64,000 nucleotides of DNA from Methylophaga sulfidovorans (GTDB lineage: Bacteria; Pseudomonadota; Gammaproteobacteria; Nitrosococcales; Methylophagaceae). The notes below the pieces were generated by a model. It had not been told where the DNA came from. It ran no database searches and saw only the letters and a program-made list of their open reading frames with translations. How positions within the stretch are numbered: position 1 is the stretch's first letter; each line of letters opens with the position of its first letter. Positions 17,499 to 26,807 of this stretch are shown piece by piece. Location of the stretch: positions 1 through 64,000 of the forward strand of contig NZ_FOSH01000010.1 in NCBI RefSeq assembly GCF_900114205.1, in the 5' to 3' direction. Position numbers and translations under genes: made by a program.

Positions 17499-17963
17499 AT
17501 GAAATTTATTCACGTTTTTGCTCTGGCATTATTTTTAGCTGCCAGTCAGGTAAGCCTCGCCGATACAGCATCAGAAAAAGAAGCAGCAGAGCTGATGCAA
17601 GCGGTGGGCATGAAGTCAGCATTAGAACAATCGATGGAACAGATGCTGGATATACAGATCAACAATAACCCATCATTGGCACCATTTCGTTCAGTGATGT
17701 TGACGTTTTTCAAAAAGTATATGAGTTATGAAAGCTTAAAGCCTGACATCATTCGAATTTATGCTGATGCATTTACCGCAAAAGAACTAAAAGATATCCG
17801 TGAGTTTTATGCCAGTAAAACCGGACAAAAAGCGATTAAGCTGATGCCGCAGTTAATGCGTCAGGGTGGTGAAATTGGTGCTAAACGTGTTCAGGCGCAC
17901 ATTGGTGAATTAGAAGAAATGATCAAAGCCGAAGCAGCACGCCTTAAAAAAGAAGCAAAATAA
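17499..17963 (+). CDS. DUF2059 periplasmic protein
   Basis: A 154-residue secreted protein, with signal peptide cleavage after SLA21. The helical mature part contains the DUF2059 core AKELKDIREFYASKTGQKAIKLMPQLM. Function unknown. GGAGATGAA precedes the start. It follows the Nudix gene by 27 bases and may share its transcript. An inverted repeat lies just after the stop. Confidence 0.85.
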   Translation: MKFIHVFALALFLAASQVSLADTASEKEAAELMQAVGMKSALEQSMEQMLDIQINNNPSLAPFRSVMLTFFKKYMSYESLKPDIIRIYADAFTAKELKDIREFYASKTGQKAIKLMPQLMRQGGEIGAKRVQAHIGELEEMIKAEAARLKKEAK

Positions 17964-17972
17964 TTGAATGAA

Positions 17973-18009
17973 AATCAAACCAGTATGAGCGACTTATACT
18001 GGTTTGATT
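17973..18009. repeat. Perfect 14-bp inverted repeat after the DUF2059 gene
   Basis: AATCAAACCAGTAT (17973-17986) and ATACTGGTTTGATT (17996-18009) form a perfect stem with a nine-base loop. No T-run follows, so it may be a weak or bidirectional terminator, or an mRNA 3'-end stabiliser. Confidence 0.6.
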
Positions 18010-18072
18010 AAATGTCCGTCCCTTTCCCTGCATTAACCTGACCTTAACTCTCCTTCAGTAATACTCTAACTT

Positions 18073-18116
18073 AATAATGAGCTGTACTCAGCGTTAGCTA
18101 TGAGTGATTCATTATT
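18073..18116 (+). promoter_or_regulatory. Nested hairpin in the 5' region of the DUF3861 gene
   Basis: AATAATGA (18073-18080) pairs with TCATTATT (18109-18116). Inside it, ACTCA (18086-18090) pairs with TGAGT (18101-18105) around a ten-base loop. It lies 30 bases before the start codon and contains no T-run. It may be a structured leader or an operator dyad. Confidence 0.35.
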
Positions 18117-18146
18117 TATAAATTGATATGTAAGGAGTCATTGCTG

Positions 18147-18458
18147 ATGAATAAACCGATGAGAGTTACACTGCAGCCTGTCATTAATCAGGACAGCAAT
18201 ATCTATTCAGTCTCACCAATATCATTTTACATAGACGAGCAGGATGAATTATTTCTTCTGGCTGAACGATTGCAACAGCGGGGAGACTTTAACGCAGAGT
18301 CAGCAGCCTCATTTGCATTGGGATTAAAATTACTGAGTGATGTGATGGCTGAAAAGAAACATAAAGCTATTTTTTCTGACTTCCAGCCATTTTTCTCACA
18401 CTTTCTGGATTTAATTAAACAAGCTCATCAGCAGGAAATAGTTAGTCATTGTGGTTAA
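18147..18458 (+). CDS. DUF3861 family protein
   Basis: A 103-residue cytoplasmic protein. The C-terminal half, FNAESAASFALGLKLLSDVM followed by IFSDFQPFFSHFLDLIK, matches the helical pattern of DUF3861. ATG 18147 is chosen because AAGGAG sits nine bases upstream; a longer in-frame opening at 18123 lacks one. Function unknown. Its stop shares the tetranucleotide TTAA with the stop of the convergent EamA gene. Confidence 0.7.
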   Translation: MNKPMRVTLQPVINQDSNIYSVSPISFYIDEQDELFLLAERLQQRGDFNAESAASFALGLKLLSDVMAEKKHKAIFSDFQPFFSHFLDLIKQAHQQEIVSHCG

Positions 18459-19384
18459 CTATTCACTGGTCTTAATGGCTGTTTGTATCGTAAAAACAAG
18501 TTGTTTGAGATCAAGGCAGTGATCACAATGGCTGCACCTAATATTTCTGCATGGCTGAACGACCGACCATGAAGCACACCGATAGTAAATGCCGTGATCG
18601 GAACAAAATTGATAAACAATACGCCATTTACTGGCCCAAGCAGTTTAATCCCGGCATTCCAGCTTAATACAGCAACTAATGCCCCCAGAATGACCAGATA
18701 AGCAATAGTCCATTGAAGTTGGTCGATGGTGGCTAGAGTCGGTGGATGAATATCCTGATTCATAGTCAAAACAAAGGTGATAACGCCTATAGCAATAGCA
18801 CCAAGCGTACAGGTAATAGTGGTATAACGCAGTGGTGACCATTCAGGAAAACGTTCTGCACCCATGGTGTAAGCAACCCAACAGATAGAGCCGCTCAGAA
18901 ATAACAAATCCCATTCCAGTTTACCGCCGGCAAAGGCTTGTTGTGGATGACCACCGGTGATCACCAGAAATACACCAAGAAAGGCTGAAACAATCGTCAT
19001 CAGTGTAAAAATATGTGGTTTTTGACCTTTTAGAAACCAACTTAATAACACCGTTATCATTGGCATCATCGCGACAATCACAGCACCGTGTTCTGGTTTT
19101 GAATGTGTCAGCCCGGTGAATGCCAGTAGGTTGAATCCAGCAAACCCCAATGTACCAAGGAAAAGTAACGATAAAAATCTGTTATTCAACTGAAAGGCTT
19201 TTCTGCCTTCAACACACCACAATATAGCGATAAACAGAATGGCAGCAATGCCATAGCGGATAAGCGTGATGTAATAAGGATCGATAATATTCAGAGCAGG
19301 TTTGGCAATAGGGAACATGCCTCCCCATGAGAGGGTGGCAGGCAGCAACATCAATATGCCCCAGGTAATATTTTTTGTATCCAT
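18455..19384 (-). CDS. EamA/DMT family transporter
   Basis: A 309-residue protein with ten membrane helices in two EamA repeats. Repeat 1 begins WGILMLLPATLSWGGMFPIAKPAL and repeat 2 begins LEWDLLFLSGSICWVAYTM. Such carriers export metabolites or amino acids; the substrate cannot be told. ATG 19384 is preferred because AAGGAT precedes it and the first helix then starts normally; the longer frame would add 35 polar residues. It is divergent from a LysR regulator gene 99 bases away, its likely controller. Confidence 0.85.
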   Translation of the reverse strand: MDTKNITWGILMLLPATLSWGGMFPIAKPALNIIDPYYITLIRYGIAAILFIAILWCVEGRKAFQLNNRFLSLLFLGTLGFAGFNLLAFTGLTHSKPEHGAVIVAMMPMITVLLSWFLKGQKPHIFTLMTIVSAFLGVFLVITGGHPQQAFAGGKLEWDLLFLSGSICWVAYTMGAERFPEWSPLRYTTITCTLGAIAIGVITFVLTMNQDIHPPTLATIDQLQWTIAYLVILGALVAVLSWNAGIKLLGPVNGVLFINFVPITAFTIGVLHGRSFSHAEILGAAIVITALISNNLFLRYKQPLRPVNS

Positions 19385-19483
19385 AACACTATCCTTTTTC
19401 GATACAAATATTGTAACCTTTTCTTTAAAATACATAATTACTGTTTTTAGAAAATTATTGTTTCTAAATGTTAAGGAATAGCT
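19385..19483. promoter_or_regulatory. Divergent promoter region, eamA-like / lysR-like
   Basis: This 99-base AT-rich spacer must carry both promoters and probably the LysR operator. The stretch TACATAATTACTG…AAAATTATTGTTT contains T-N11-A-type dyads, but none stands out enough to mark exactly. Confidence 0.45.
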
Positions 19484-20377
19484 ATGCAATCTCTGGATGA
19501 TATGGTGATCTTTGCCGCGATATGTGACGCCGGTGGATTCTCTGCTGCTGCAAGAGAACTCGGAATTTCAACACCTGTTGTCAGTAAAAAAATAACAGCG
19601 TTAGAAAAAGCACTTGGTGCCAGATTATTGTTCCGCTCAACGCGTCGGATAAGCCTGACGGAAGAGGGGCGGATTTTTTATCACCATTGTCGTAAAGTGA
19701 TATCGGTAGCCAATGAGGCTGAAGCGGCGGTGACGTATTTAAACGATACACCGCGTGGTTTATTACGTATCACGGCACCCGTATCATTTGGCTCACATCA
19801 GGTTGCTGAAGCTATTACAGGTTTTCTTGATGTTTATCCTGAAGTCAGTATTGAAATGGATGCCAGTGATAGAAGAGTCGATCTTGCTGATGAGGGTTAT
19901 GATATTGCTATTCGCTTAACGCGAGAGCCACCACCGTTATATGTGGCTAAACAACTGTATACCACTCATCGCGTTGTTTGTGCTTCACCTGCGTATTGGA
20001 AGAAGTATGGTAAACCTAAAATACCAGCCGACTTAGCTGATCATCAGGCTATTGTCTATACGCCTAATCCTAACTATAACCAATGGATTTTTGATAAAAA
20101 CACAGAAACAGAAACCGTCGCGGTGAAAGGACGTTTTAGTGTCAATAATACTGATGCAATGTTAGAAGCGGCTATCGGTGGTATGGGAGTCATTATGCTG
20201 ACTTCCTACACGGTAGATAAAGCAATTGCATCAGGGCAATTAGAAGCGGTACTGGAAGAGTATGAGACACCGGGTCCCAATATTTATGCGATGTATTTAC
20301 CTACTATGTATTTGTCGAGCAAAGCCAGAGCATTTATCGACTATATGAAGGTATGGTTTCAGAAAAAAACGACATGA
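19484..20377 (+). CDS. LysR-type transcriptional regulator
   Basis: A 297-residue LysR regulator. The N-terminal winged helix covers residues ~1-60 (LDDMVIFAAICDAGGFSAAARELGIS, recognition helix TPVVSKKITALEKALGARLLFRS). The effector domain runs from ~90 to 290. It has the features of the CrgA/AaeR-like subgroup (RGLLRITAPVSFG). AAGGAA precedes the start. Its divergent neighbour encodes an EamA exporter, so that gene is the likely target. A stem-loop overlaps its stop codon. Confidence 0.9.
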   Translation: MQSLDDMVIFAAICDAGGFSAAARELGISTPVVSKKITALEKALGARLLFRSTRRISLTEEGRIFYHHCRKVISVANEAEAAVTYLNDTPRGLLRITAPVSFGSHQVAEAITGFLDVYPEVSIEMDASDRRVDLADEGYDIAIRLTREPPPLYVAKQLYTTHRVVCASPAYWKKYGKPKIPADLADHQAIVYTPNPNYNQWIFDKNTETETVAVKGRFSVNNTDAMLEAAIGGMGVIMLTSYTVDKAIASGQLEAVLEEYETPGPNIYAMYLPTMYLSSKARAFIDYMKVWFQKKTT

Positions 20378-20396
20378 CATTGAGCCATGTCGTTTG
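20364..20396. terminator. Bidirectional terminator between lysR-type gene and antiporter
   Basis: AACGACATG (20368-20376) and CATGTCGTT (20386-20394) form a stem. On the minus strand it is followed by a T-run (A-run 20363-20369 on the plus strand), and on the plus strand by a weaker TTTGTT. It includes the stop codon of the LysR gene. Confidence 0.75.
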
Positions 20397-20401
20397 TTAA
20401 T

Positions 20402-21673
20402 TTAAACCGCTTTTTGAGCCTCAATACTGCGTTTGATCAATGGTGCAATTGTTGAGCCCTGAACAACGATTGAGAAGATAACCACTACATAGGTCATCAT
20501 CAACAATACGGTGTGATAATCGACACCATTTACAAACAACACTTCTTTGGGAATAGAGGCTGCCATGGCCAGTGCTAGACCGCCACGCAAGCCACCCCAG
20601 GTTAGGATTTTAATGGCGTGTGCATCGTAAGTTCTGAAGCGTTTAAAGCCCATATACGGTATGGCAACGCTGACAAAACGAGCCAGAAGCACCAGTGGAA
20701 TCATCAGCAGACCCAGTCCAATCTCTGTCAGGCTCACTGGCATAATAACTAACATCAGGCCGATTAACAGGAACAAAAGGGCGTTCAGGAAAGCATCGAC
20801 CGTGTGCCAGAAGTGTGACAAGGTAAACTGGCTGTGCTCAGAGAAGCCGACTGTACGAGTAATGTTACCGATAACGATGCCACTTACCACCATGGCTAAC
20901 GGGCCAGAAACATCAATCACATTGGCTAATGCATAGCCTGCACTTGGAATACATAAGGTAATCAGTAACTCAATACTGGAGTCATTACTGCGACAGATAC
21001 ACCAGTGAGCAACAAAGGCCAGCACAGCACCGAAGACGATACCACCAACTGCATCAACTAAAAACAGTTCTGCGACGCCAGAAAAAGTAGGTTCGGCACC
21101 AGAGAACGCTAAAGCAAAGATAGTGGTAAATACTACCAGACCCACACCATCATTAAACAGTGACTCACCTTCGACCTGCACGGAGATTTTTTCTGGTGCA
21201 TTCATTTTTTTGATAATTGCCAGTACGGCTATTGGATCTGTCGGGCTGATTAAAGCACCGAATAACATGCAGTAAATTAATGGCAGTTCCCAACCAAGCA
21301 AACCTAATACCCAAAAACTGGCATAGCCAATCAGTACGGTAGAAAGCAGGGTAGAGAACAACGCCATGATAGTGATTTCCCAGCGTTGTTGACGAAGTAA
21401 ATGTAAGTCAATTTCTAAGGCGCCAGCGAACAGGAGAAACCCTAACATTCCCTTTAATAACAAAAGGTTAAAGTTTAAACCATGAAAGGCTTCGCTGATC
21501 GATGCCGCCAGATCATTACCGCCAAATTTAATTAATGCCATCAACAGAAGTGACATGGCAACAGAGCCTGTCGTGATAGCTATGGTCGTTTGCAACCTCA
21601 GTAGATATTGATTTGCAAAGGCAATAAATACCGACACCGCCGATAAAAAGCAGAGAAAATACCAAGCGTTCAT
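20402..21673 (-). CDS. CPA1-type Na+/H+ antiporter
   Basis: A 423-residue protein with twelve or so membrane helices. The antiporter core is clear: ALISPTDPIAVLAIIKK (the ion-site Asp of helix V), EGESLFNDGVGLVVF (the ND pair) and TWGGLRGGLALAMA. It should exchange Na+ (or K+) for H+ across the inner membrane, fitting a marine or halotolerant host. ATG 21673 is taken over TTG 21685 because GGAG lies six bases before it. No C-terminal regulatory domain is present. Confidence 0.9.
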   Translation of the reverse strand: MNAWYFLCFLSAVSVFIAFANQYLLRLQTTIAITTGSVAMSLLLMALIKFGGNDLAASISEAFHGLNFNLLLLKGMLGFLLFAGALEIDLHLLRQQRWEITIMALFSTLLSTVLIGYASFWVLGLLGWELPLIYCMLFGALISPTDPIAVLAIIKKMNAPEKISVQVEGESLFNDGVGLVVFTTIFALAFSGAEPTFSGVAELFLVDAVGGIVFGAVLAFVAHWCICRSNDSSIELLITLCIPSAGYALANVIDVSGPLAMVVSGIVIGNITRTVGFSEHSQFTLSHFWHTVDAFLNALLFLLIGLMLVIMPVSLTEIGLGLLMIPLVLLARFVSVAIPYMGFKRFRTYDAHAIKILTWGGLRGGLALAMAASIPKEVLFVNGVDYHTVLLMMTYVVVIFSIVVQGSTIAPLIKRSIEAQKAV

Positions 21674-22499
21674 GGGTTGCTCCAAATTTTAAATTTTAAG
21701 ATCTGTTTTCAGAGCAAACGCGTGAACGCTACTGTGAGAACAGTACTTAAATATTGACCAAATCTATGGTGTGTGTAGAGCCGGATTCTGGCAATTTGTT
21801 CCCGACCACATAGTCATAAGATGTAATCGTTGTGATACAGCATTGTTATCACAGAAGTGATGCCAAAATTGGAATTTGCTAATAGACAAATCGAGGTGTG
21901 AGACCATGCTACTTCCGCTCTGAACATTTCACCAGCCGCCCAGACAATCGCAACAAGTTTAATGTTATTCCAGCAGCCTGTAAAAACTAATTTTGCTAGG
22001 GTTAATCATTGCCATGAATGAAGCCCAGTTTGTATTGAATAATAGAGCTGGCCTGTTTTATATGCGCGAACGTCATATATCAAAATAGACATAAGCTGCG
22101 ACAATTAAGAAGCAGCACGCAGGGATAATATACGAAATCGTGGTGTGAAGTTATCGACTAAACTCTATTGTAAATAACGACTCGCTTACGCTTCAATTTC
22201 ACCAACCTTCTGCAGGTATTGAATGGTATAGGTCAAGATACAGATCTGTGCAGCCACGCCTCAGATAGCAAAGCAAATAATTAATAATAAAAATATGGCG
22301 TTTATCACGATAAACAACGGCTTTAAGTTTAGTCATATTCTCTCCTCAGACTTGCCTGTCTTTTATGGGGATTATGAATGAAGTAATGAACGACACTCTC
22401 TCAGCTAACTATCGTTTGTCTGGTATCAGAATCCAGTCATGTACTTCCCTAATACTAAATGGCTGTTGTATTGTGTTGCCTGTCGTTGATTATTTGTGC
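21674..22499. other. Long non-coding stretch between antiporter and aas fusion
   Basis: About 800 bases without a convincing gene. It holds an inverted repeat at 21831-21853 and, on the minus strand, GAGGAGA followed by ATG at 22335. That opens a 45-codon frame with no family likeness; another frame of the same stretch reads as a hydrophobic fragment with an internal stop. Codon use breaks up throughout, so this may be a decayed small membrane-protein gene. Several CDS starts for the fusion gene (22365, 22374, 22500) lie at its right edge. Confidence 0.45.
21831..21853. repeat. Inverted repeat TGTGATA-N9-TATCACA
   Basis: Seven-base arms TGTGATA (21831-21837) and TATCACA (21847-21853) are separated by nine bases. 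This is about 160 bases upstream of the antiporter start. The spacing does not fit a CRP site (TGTGA-N6-TCACA). It could be an operator for another regulator or a small hairpin. Confidence 0.4.
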
Positions 22500-25400
22500 A
22501 TGCAAGCACTATTTGCTATTAAGGGATTTCTATTATTCAGTCTGATTGCCTTTTTAAATGCCTTTGTCGATTTAGGGCATAAGATACTGATACAAAACAC
22601 CATTTTTAAAACTTATGACGGCGATGTGCAGATCATGCTGTCAGCCCTGGTCAATGCTTTAATCCTATTACCATTTATATTGATGATGACGCCTTCATCA
22701 TTTCTTGCTGATAAATATCCAAAGAATAAAGTGATGCAATACAGTGCTTTGTCTGCTGTCGTTGCGACCGTTCTCATTACCGTTTTTTATTATCTTGGCT
22801 GGTTCTGGGCCGCTTTTTTGATGACGCTGGCTTTATCTATTCAAAGCGCCATTTATTCACCGGCCAAATATGGCTATATAAAAGAGCTGGTAGGCGTAAA
22901 AAAACTTGCTTCAGGCAATGGTGTTATTCAGGCTGTCACCACTACGGCAATTTTACTGGGGACGCTGGCATTCAGTTTTGGTTTCGAGTCATTACTCAGC
23001 CATCAGTATTATCGCCAACCCGAGGATATCTTGCCATTGATTGCCCCACTGGGCTGGGTTTTAGTGATCTTATCCACGGTAGAGTGGGTGGCAGCATTAA
23101 AGCTTGAACAGAAATCAACGATAAGAAAAGAGCAGAAGTTTAATACTAAAGCCTATCTTAGCGGCCAATCAGCAGTCGGTATTATGAAAGATCTAACTAG
23201 TAACCAGGTTATCTTTCGTTCGGTTATTGGTCTGGCCGTATTCTGGTCGCTTTGTCAGGTAATGCTGGCAACATTTCCTGCTTTTGCTAAAGATATTGCT
23301 GGTATTGATAATACGGTCATTATTCAAGGCACAATGGCCTTTGCAGGTCTTGGCATCGTGCTCGGTGCTTTTATGGCTGGCAAGGTGTCATCTAACTATA
23401 TCGAAACGGGGCTTATACCAGTGGGAGCGATGGGGGTTGCATTAACTGTCGCTTTTGTCAGTTTTGCCATTACACCCTTTTTACAGGCAGTGAACTTCTT
23501 TTTGCTTGGGGTATTTGGCGGTCTTTATCTGGTACCACTCAATGCCTTGATTCAATATCATGCTAAATCGGCTCAGATGGGGCGGATATTGGCTGGTAAT
23601 AATTTTGTACAAAATATCGCCATGTTGTCGTTTTTATTTTTAACGATACTCGCTGCCTATGCGGGCATGAATAGTCTGGGTATTTTTGCCATTTTGTTAG
23701 CCGTGGCACTAGTTGGTGCGATTTATACTATTACTCAATTACCACAGTCATTAGCGCGTCTGGTTGTCTCGACGGTGTTTTCTATGCGCTACCGTCTTAC
23801 AGTACTGAATATGGAAAGCATTCCGGCAACGGGTGGGGTATTAATGCTGGGTAATCATATCAGTTGGATTGACTGGGCGATTGTACAAATGGCGAGCCCA
23901 CGCCCACTTCGATTTGTGATGGCAAAATCGATATATGAACGTTGGTATCTTCGTTTTATTTTTGAATTCTTTAATATTATTCCTGTTGGCAGTGGTGCCA
24001 GTAAACAAGCACTGGATGCTGTTAAGGAAAGTTTAAATAATGGGGAAGTTGTTTGTTTATTTCCAGAAGGTGCCATCAGCCGTAATGGCCATTTAGGTGA
24101 ATTCCAGCGTGGATTTGAAGTCGCCGCTGCTGATGCCAACGCGGTAATAGTACCATTCTATCTTCGAGGTTTATGGGGAAGTCGCTTCTCACGCTCCAGT
24201 GACCGTCTGAAAACCTTACGCAGTAAGCAGTCTTTTTCAGATTTAATCGTTGCTTTTGGCAAGCCTTTACCAATTAACTCAGATCGTTTTTCTGTCAAAC
24301 AAGCTGTTTTACAACTCTCTGTGGACGCCTGGACAAGCTACACCGAAAGCCTTGAAACATTGCCTGAGGCAATTATTAAAGGTTTAAAACGTCAGGGTAG
24401 TGAAATGGCTGCTGCAGACATTATTGGCTCGACTACCAGCGGCCATCGGATGCTAAGTGCAGCCATTTTATTTTCTAAAGCAATACCGGATGACTGCAAG
24501 CAAAATATCGGTATTTTAATGCCAAGCTCCAGTGCCGGCGTTATAGCCAATATTGCCAGCTTGTTAAATGGAAAAACATTAGTCAATCTTAACTTTACTG
24601 CCACATCAGAGGCACTTTCTGGCGCCATTCAAAAAGCTGATATAAATACGATTATTACTTCCAGAAAGTTTATTGAGAAACTCAGCAATAAAGGTTTTGA
24701 TACCAGTCTTATCGAGAAGGCTGAGCATGTGCTTTATATGGAGGATATGCGTCAGAACATCAAGAAACGCGACTTTATCAGCATGATGCTTTTTGTACGT
24801 CTGATGCCAATAGAAGTTATCAAAGCATGTTATATGAAAGCGGTAAAAGCTAACGATCCTGCGGTGATTTTATTTTCATCAGGCAGTGAAGGCACACCGA
24901 AAGGTGTATTGCTTTCACATCGTAATGTTATAAGTAATATCAAACAGGTAGCAGATGTTCTTAATACAGAACGTGATGATGTGATTATGTCAGTTTTACC
25001 TTTATTCCATGCCTTTGGTTTAACGGTCACCACATTTTTACCGTTGGTAGAATCATTGCCAGTGATTTGTCATCCAGATCCAACCGATGTCAGAAATATT
25101 GCCAAAGGTATTGCTACGTTCCGCGGCACTATTCTTTGTGGCACATCCACCTTTTTACGAATGTATGTGCGTAATCGTAAAGTGGAACCCTTAATGCTGG
25201 AGTCATTACGTATCGTCGTATCTGGTGCAGAAAAACTCAATCTGGAAGTACGTGACAGCTTCAAAATTAAGTTTAATAAAACCATTTACGAAGGCTACGG
25301 TGCAACAGAAACTACACCGGTAGCCAGCGTCAATATTCCGGATAAATTGGCTCCCGATACCTTAACCACACAGGTTGGCAGCAAACTAGGTACTGTTGGT

Positions 25401-25943
25401 ATGCCATTACCGGGCACGCGCTTTAGAATCGTTAACCCAGAAACCTTTGAAGATTTACCTGCGGATGAAGATGGTTTGATTCTAATTGGTGGTAATCAAG
25501 TGATGATTGCTTATCTTGATGATCCGGAAAAAACTGAGTCTGTTATCACTGAACAAGATGGTGTGCGTTGGTATCATACCGGTGACAAAGGCCATCTTGA
25601 TGAAGATGGTTTCCTGGTGATTGTTGATCGCTATTCGCGTTTTGCCAAAGTAGGCGGGGAAATGATCAGTCTTGGTGCTATCGAATCAGCAATCAAGCCG
25701 CATATCAATGAGGAAGTAGAAATTCTGGCAACTACAGTCGCTGATGATAAAAAAGGCGAAAAAGTGGTGTTACTCTACACTCAACAAGATGCCGAAACAG
25801 AGATTAAACAGACCATCAGTGAGCAATTATCACCACTGATGCAGCCCAACAAACTGCTTTATGTCACGGAAATTCCAAAACTGGGTACGGGTAAAACGGA
25901 TTTGAGTGCCGCCAAAAAATTGGCTGAACAGGCTGATGAATAA
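22500..25943 (+). CDS. aas: LplT-PlsC-acyl-ACP synthetase trifunctional fusion (Aas-type)
   Basis: One polypeptide (1147 residues from ATG 22500) joins an MFS lysophospholipid flippase (to ~405), a PlsC acyltransferase with NHISWID (~452) and FPEG (~520), and an acyl-ACP synthetase with the ATP loop SSGSEGTPKG (~792), GYGATE (~930) and HTGD (~1025). It should import lyso-phosphatidylethanolamine and reacylate it with ATP-activated fatty acid at the inner membrane. The frame is open to ATG 22365, but the extra 45 residues look non-coding, while QALFAIKGFLLFSLIAFLNAFVDLGHK is the usual family start. Neither position has a strong ribosome site, so the start is uncertain. Confidence 0.85.
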   Translation: MQALFAIKGFLLFSLIAFLNAFVDLGHKILIQNTIFKTYDGDVQIMLSALVNALILLPFILMMTPSSFLADKYPKNKVMQYSALSAVVATVLITVFYYLGWFWAAFLMTLALSIQSAIYSPAKYGYIKELVGVKKLASGNGVIQAVTTTAILLGTLAFSFGFESLLSHQYYRQPEDILPLIAPLGWVLVILSTVEWVAALKLEQKSTIRKEQKFNTKAYLSGQSAVGIMKDLTSNQVIFRSVIGLAVFWSLCQVMLATFPAFAKDIAGIDNTVIIQGTMAFAGLGIVLGAFMAGKVSSNYIETGLIPVGAMGVALTVAFVSFAITPFLQAVNFFLLGVFGGLYLVPLNALIQYHAKSAQMGRILAGNNFVQNIAMLSFLFLTILAAYAGMNSLGIFAILLAVALVGAIYTITQLPQSLARLVVSTVFSMRYRLTVLNMESIPATGGVLMLGNHISWIDWAIVQMASPRPLRFVMAKSIYERWYLRFIFEFFNIIPVGSGASKQALDAVKESLNNGEVVCLFPEGAISRNGHLGEFQRGFEVAAADANAVIVPFYLRGLWGSRFSRSSDRLKTLRSKQSFSDLIVAFGKPLPINSDRFSVKQAVLQLSVDAWTSYTESLETLPEAIIKGLKRQGSEMAAADIIGSTTSGHRMLSAAILFSKAIPDDCKQNIGILMPSSSAGVIANIASLLNGKTLVNLNFTATSEALSGAIQKADINTIITSRKFIEKLSNKGFDTSLIEKAEHVLYMEDMRQNIKKRDFISMMLFVRLMPIEVIKACYMKAVKANDPAVILFSSGSEGTPKGVLLSHRNVISNIKQVADVLNTERDDVIMSVLPLFHAFGLTVTTFLPLVESLPVICHPDPTDVRNIAKGIATFRGTILCGTSTFLRMYVRNRKVEPLMLESLRIVVSGAEKLNLEVRDSFKIKFNKTIYEGYGATETTPVASVNIPDKLAPDTLTTQVGSKLGTVGMPLPGTRFRIVNPETFEDLPADEDGLILIGGNQVMIAYLDDPEKTESVITEQDGVRWYHTGDKGHLDEDGFLVIVDRYSRFAKVGGEMISLGAIESAIKPHINEEVEILATTVADDKKGEKVVLLYTQQDAETEIKQTISEQLSPLMQPNKLLYVTEIPKLGTGKTDLSAAKKLAEQADE

Positions 25944-25984
25944 TCTGACGAAATGATAATCGTAATGAATAAACAGGTGGATTA

Positions 25985-26590
25985 ATGACGAATATACGTC
26001 AGATGACCGATTTTTTACTGGAATTGGATGCCTTAAAACATATTAATCGCCGTAGTTATATTAGTGGTGGTGAACGTCTGGAAAACTCAGCTGAGCATTC
26101 CTGGCATCTTGCTATGGCTTGCTGGAATATTGCTGAGCATTTTCAGTTAAATGTCGATATGGCGAAATTACTGCAATATGCGCTTGTGCATGATTTAGGT
26201 GAAGTTGATGCCGGTGATACGTTTCTTTATTCAACGGAAAGAAAAACGGCTAATGAAGCTGAAAGACAATGCGTAAAGCGGTTTTCAGAACACAAAGGTA
26301 ATCATATTCAGAATTTACTTAGCGTATGGGATGAGCAGGAGTTTGGTGACAGTATTGAAGCAAAATTAATGAAAGCGGTAGATAGGCTTTTACCTTTCTT
26401 ATTGAATATTGCCGCTCAAGGTAAAACATGGAAGTTACATCAGATTAAAGCTTCTCAAGTAAAAAAAGCTCACGCATTTATTGCTGATGATTTCCCGGAA
26501 CTCCATCAATGGCTTAGTGAGAATATTAAATTTGCTACTGAGCAGGGCTGGTTATTAGCTGATGATTCAGCGGAAGTTGCCAGTGAATAG
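25985..26590 (+). CDS. HD-domain phosphohydrolase (YfbR/HD_3-like)
   Basis: A 201-residue HD hydrolase with metal ligands in NSAEHSWHLA (His), ALVHDLGEVDAGD (the HD pair with following Glu/Asp) and MKAVDRLLPF (final Asp). Relatives are 5'-deoxynucleotidases and oxetanocin-like HD enzymes; substrate not predictable. AGGTGG precedes the start. It follows the aas fusion by 41 bases in the same direction. Confidence 0.85.
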   Translation: MTNIRQMTDFLLELDALKHINRRSYISGGERLENSAEHSWHLAMACWNIAEHFQLNVDMAKLLQYALVHDLGEVDAGDTFLYSTERKTANEAERQCVKRFSEHKGNHIQNLLSVWDEQEFGDSIEAKLMKAVDRLLPFLLNIAAQGKTWKLHQIKASQVKKAHAFIADDFPELHQWLSENIKFATEQGWLLADDSAEVASE

Positions 26591-26633
26591 CCTCTACAGG
26601 CATACTCATTCGTTCCAATAAAAGGAGAGAAAT

Positions 26634-26771
26634 ATGACTTTAGCTCTAACCCCACTGATTTCACTAATTGCCGGGATTTTAATTCTTCTGGTACCACGTC
26701 TGTTAAGTTATATCGTTGCGATTTACCTGATTATTATTGGTTTAGTTGGCTTGTTCGGAACCAGCATTAAC
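26634..26771 (+). CDS. DUF3096 small membrane protein
   Basis: A 45-residue hydrophobic protein, MTLALTPLISLIAGILIL…, with two membrane helices hinged at VPRLLSYIVAIYLIIIG; this matches the DUF3096 pattern closely. AAAGGAGAG lies six bases upstream. Function unknown. A terminator follows about 40 bases after the stop. Confidence 0.85.
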
Positions 26772-26807
26772 TTGACCCCATAAGTTAATAACTCTAATCA
26801 TGAATAA

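Noticed and set aside
17973-18009. Strong intrinsic terminator after the DUF2059 gene
   Set aside because: The stem is perfect but no T-run follows, so it was listed as an inverted repeat rather than a terminator.
21831-21853. CRP or FNR binding site
   Set aside because: The TGTGA and TCACA half-sites are 13 bases apart instead of six, and the FNR consensus is absent; kept only as an unassigned inverted repeat.
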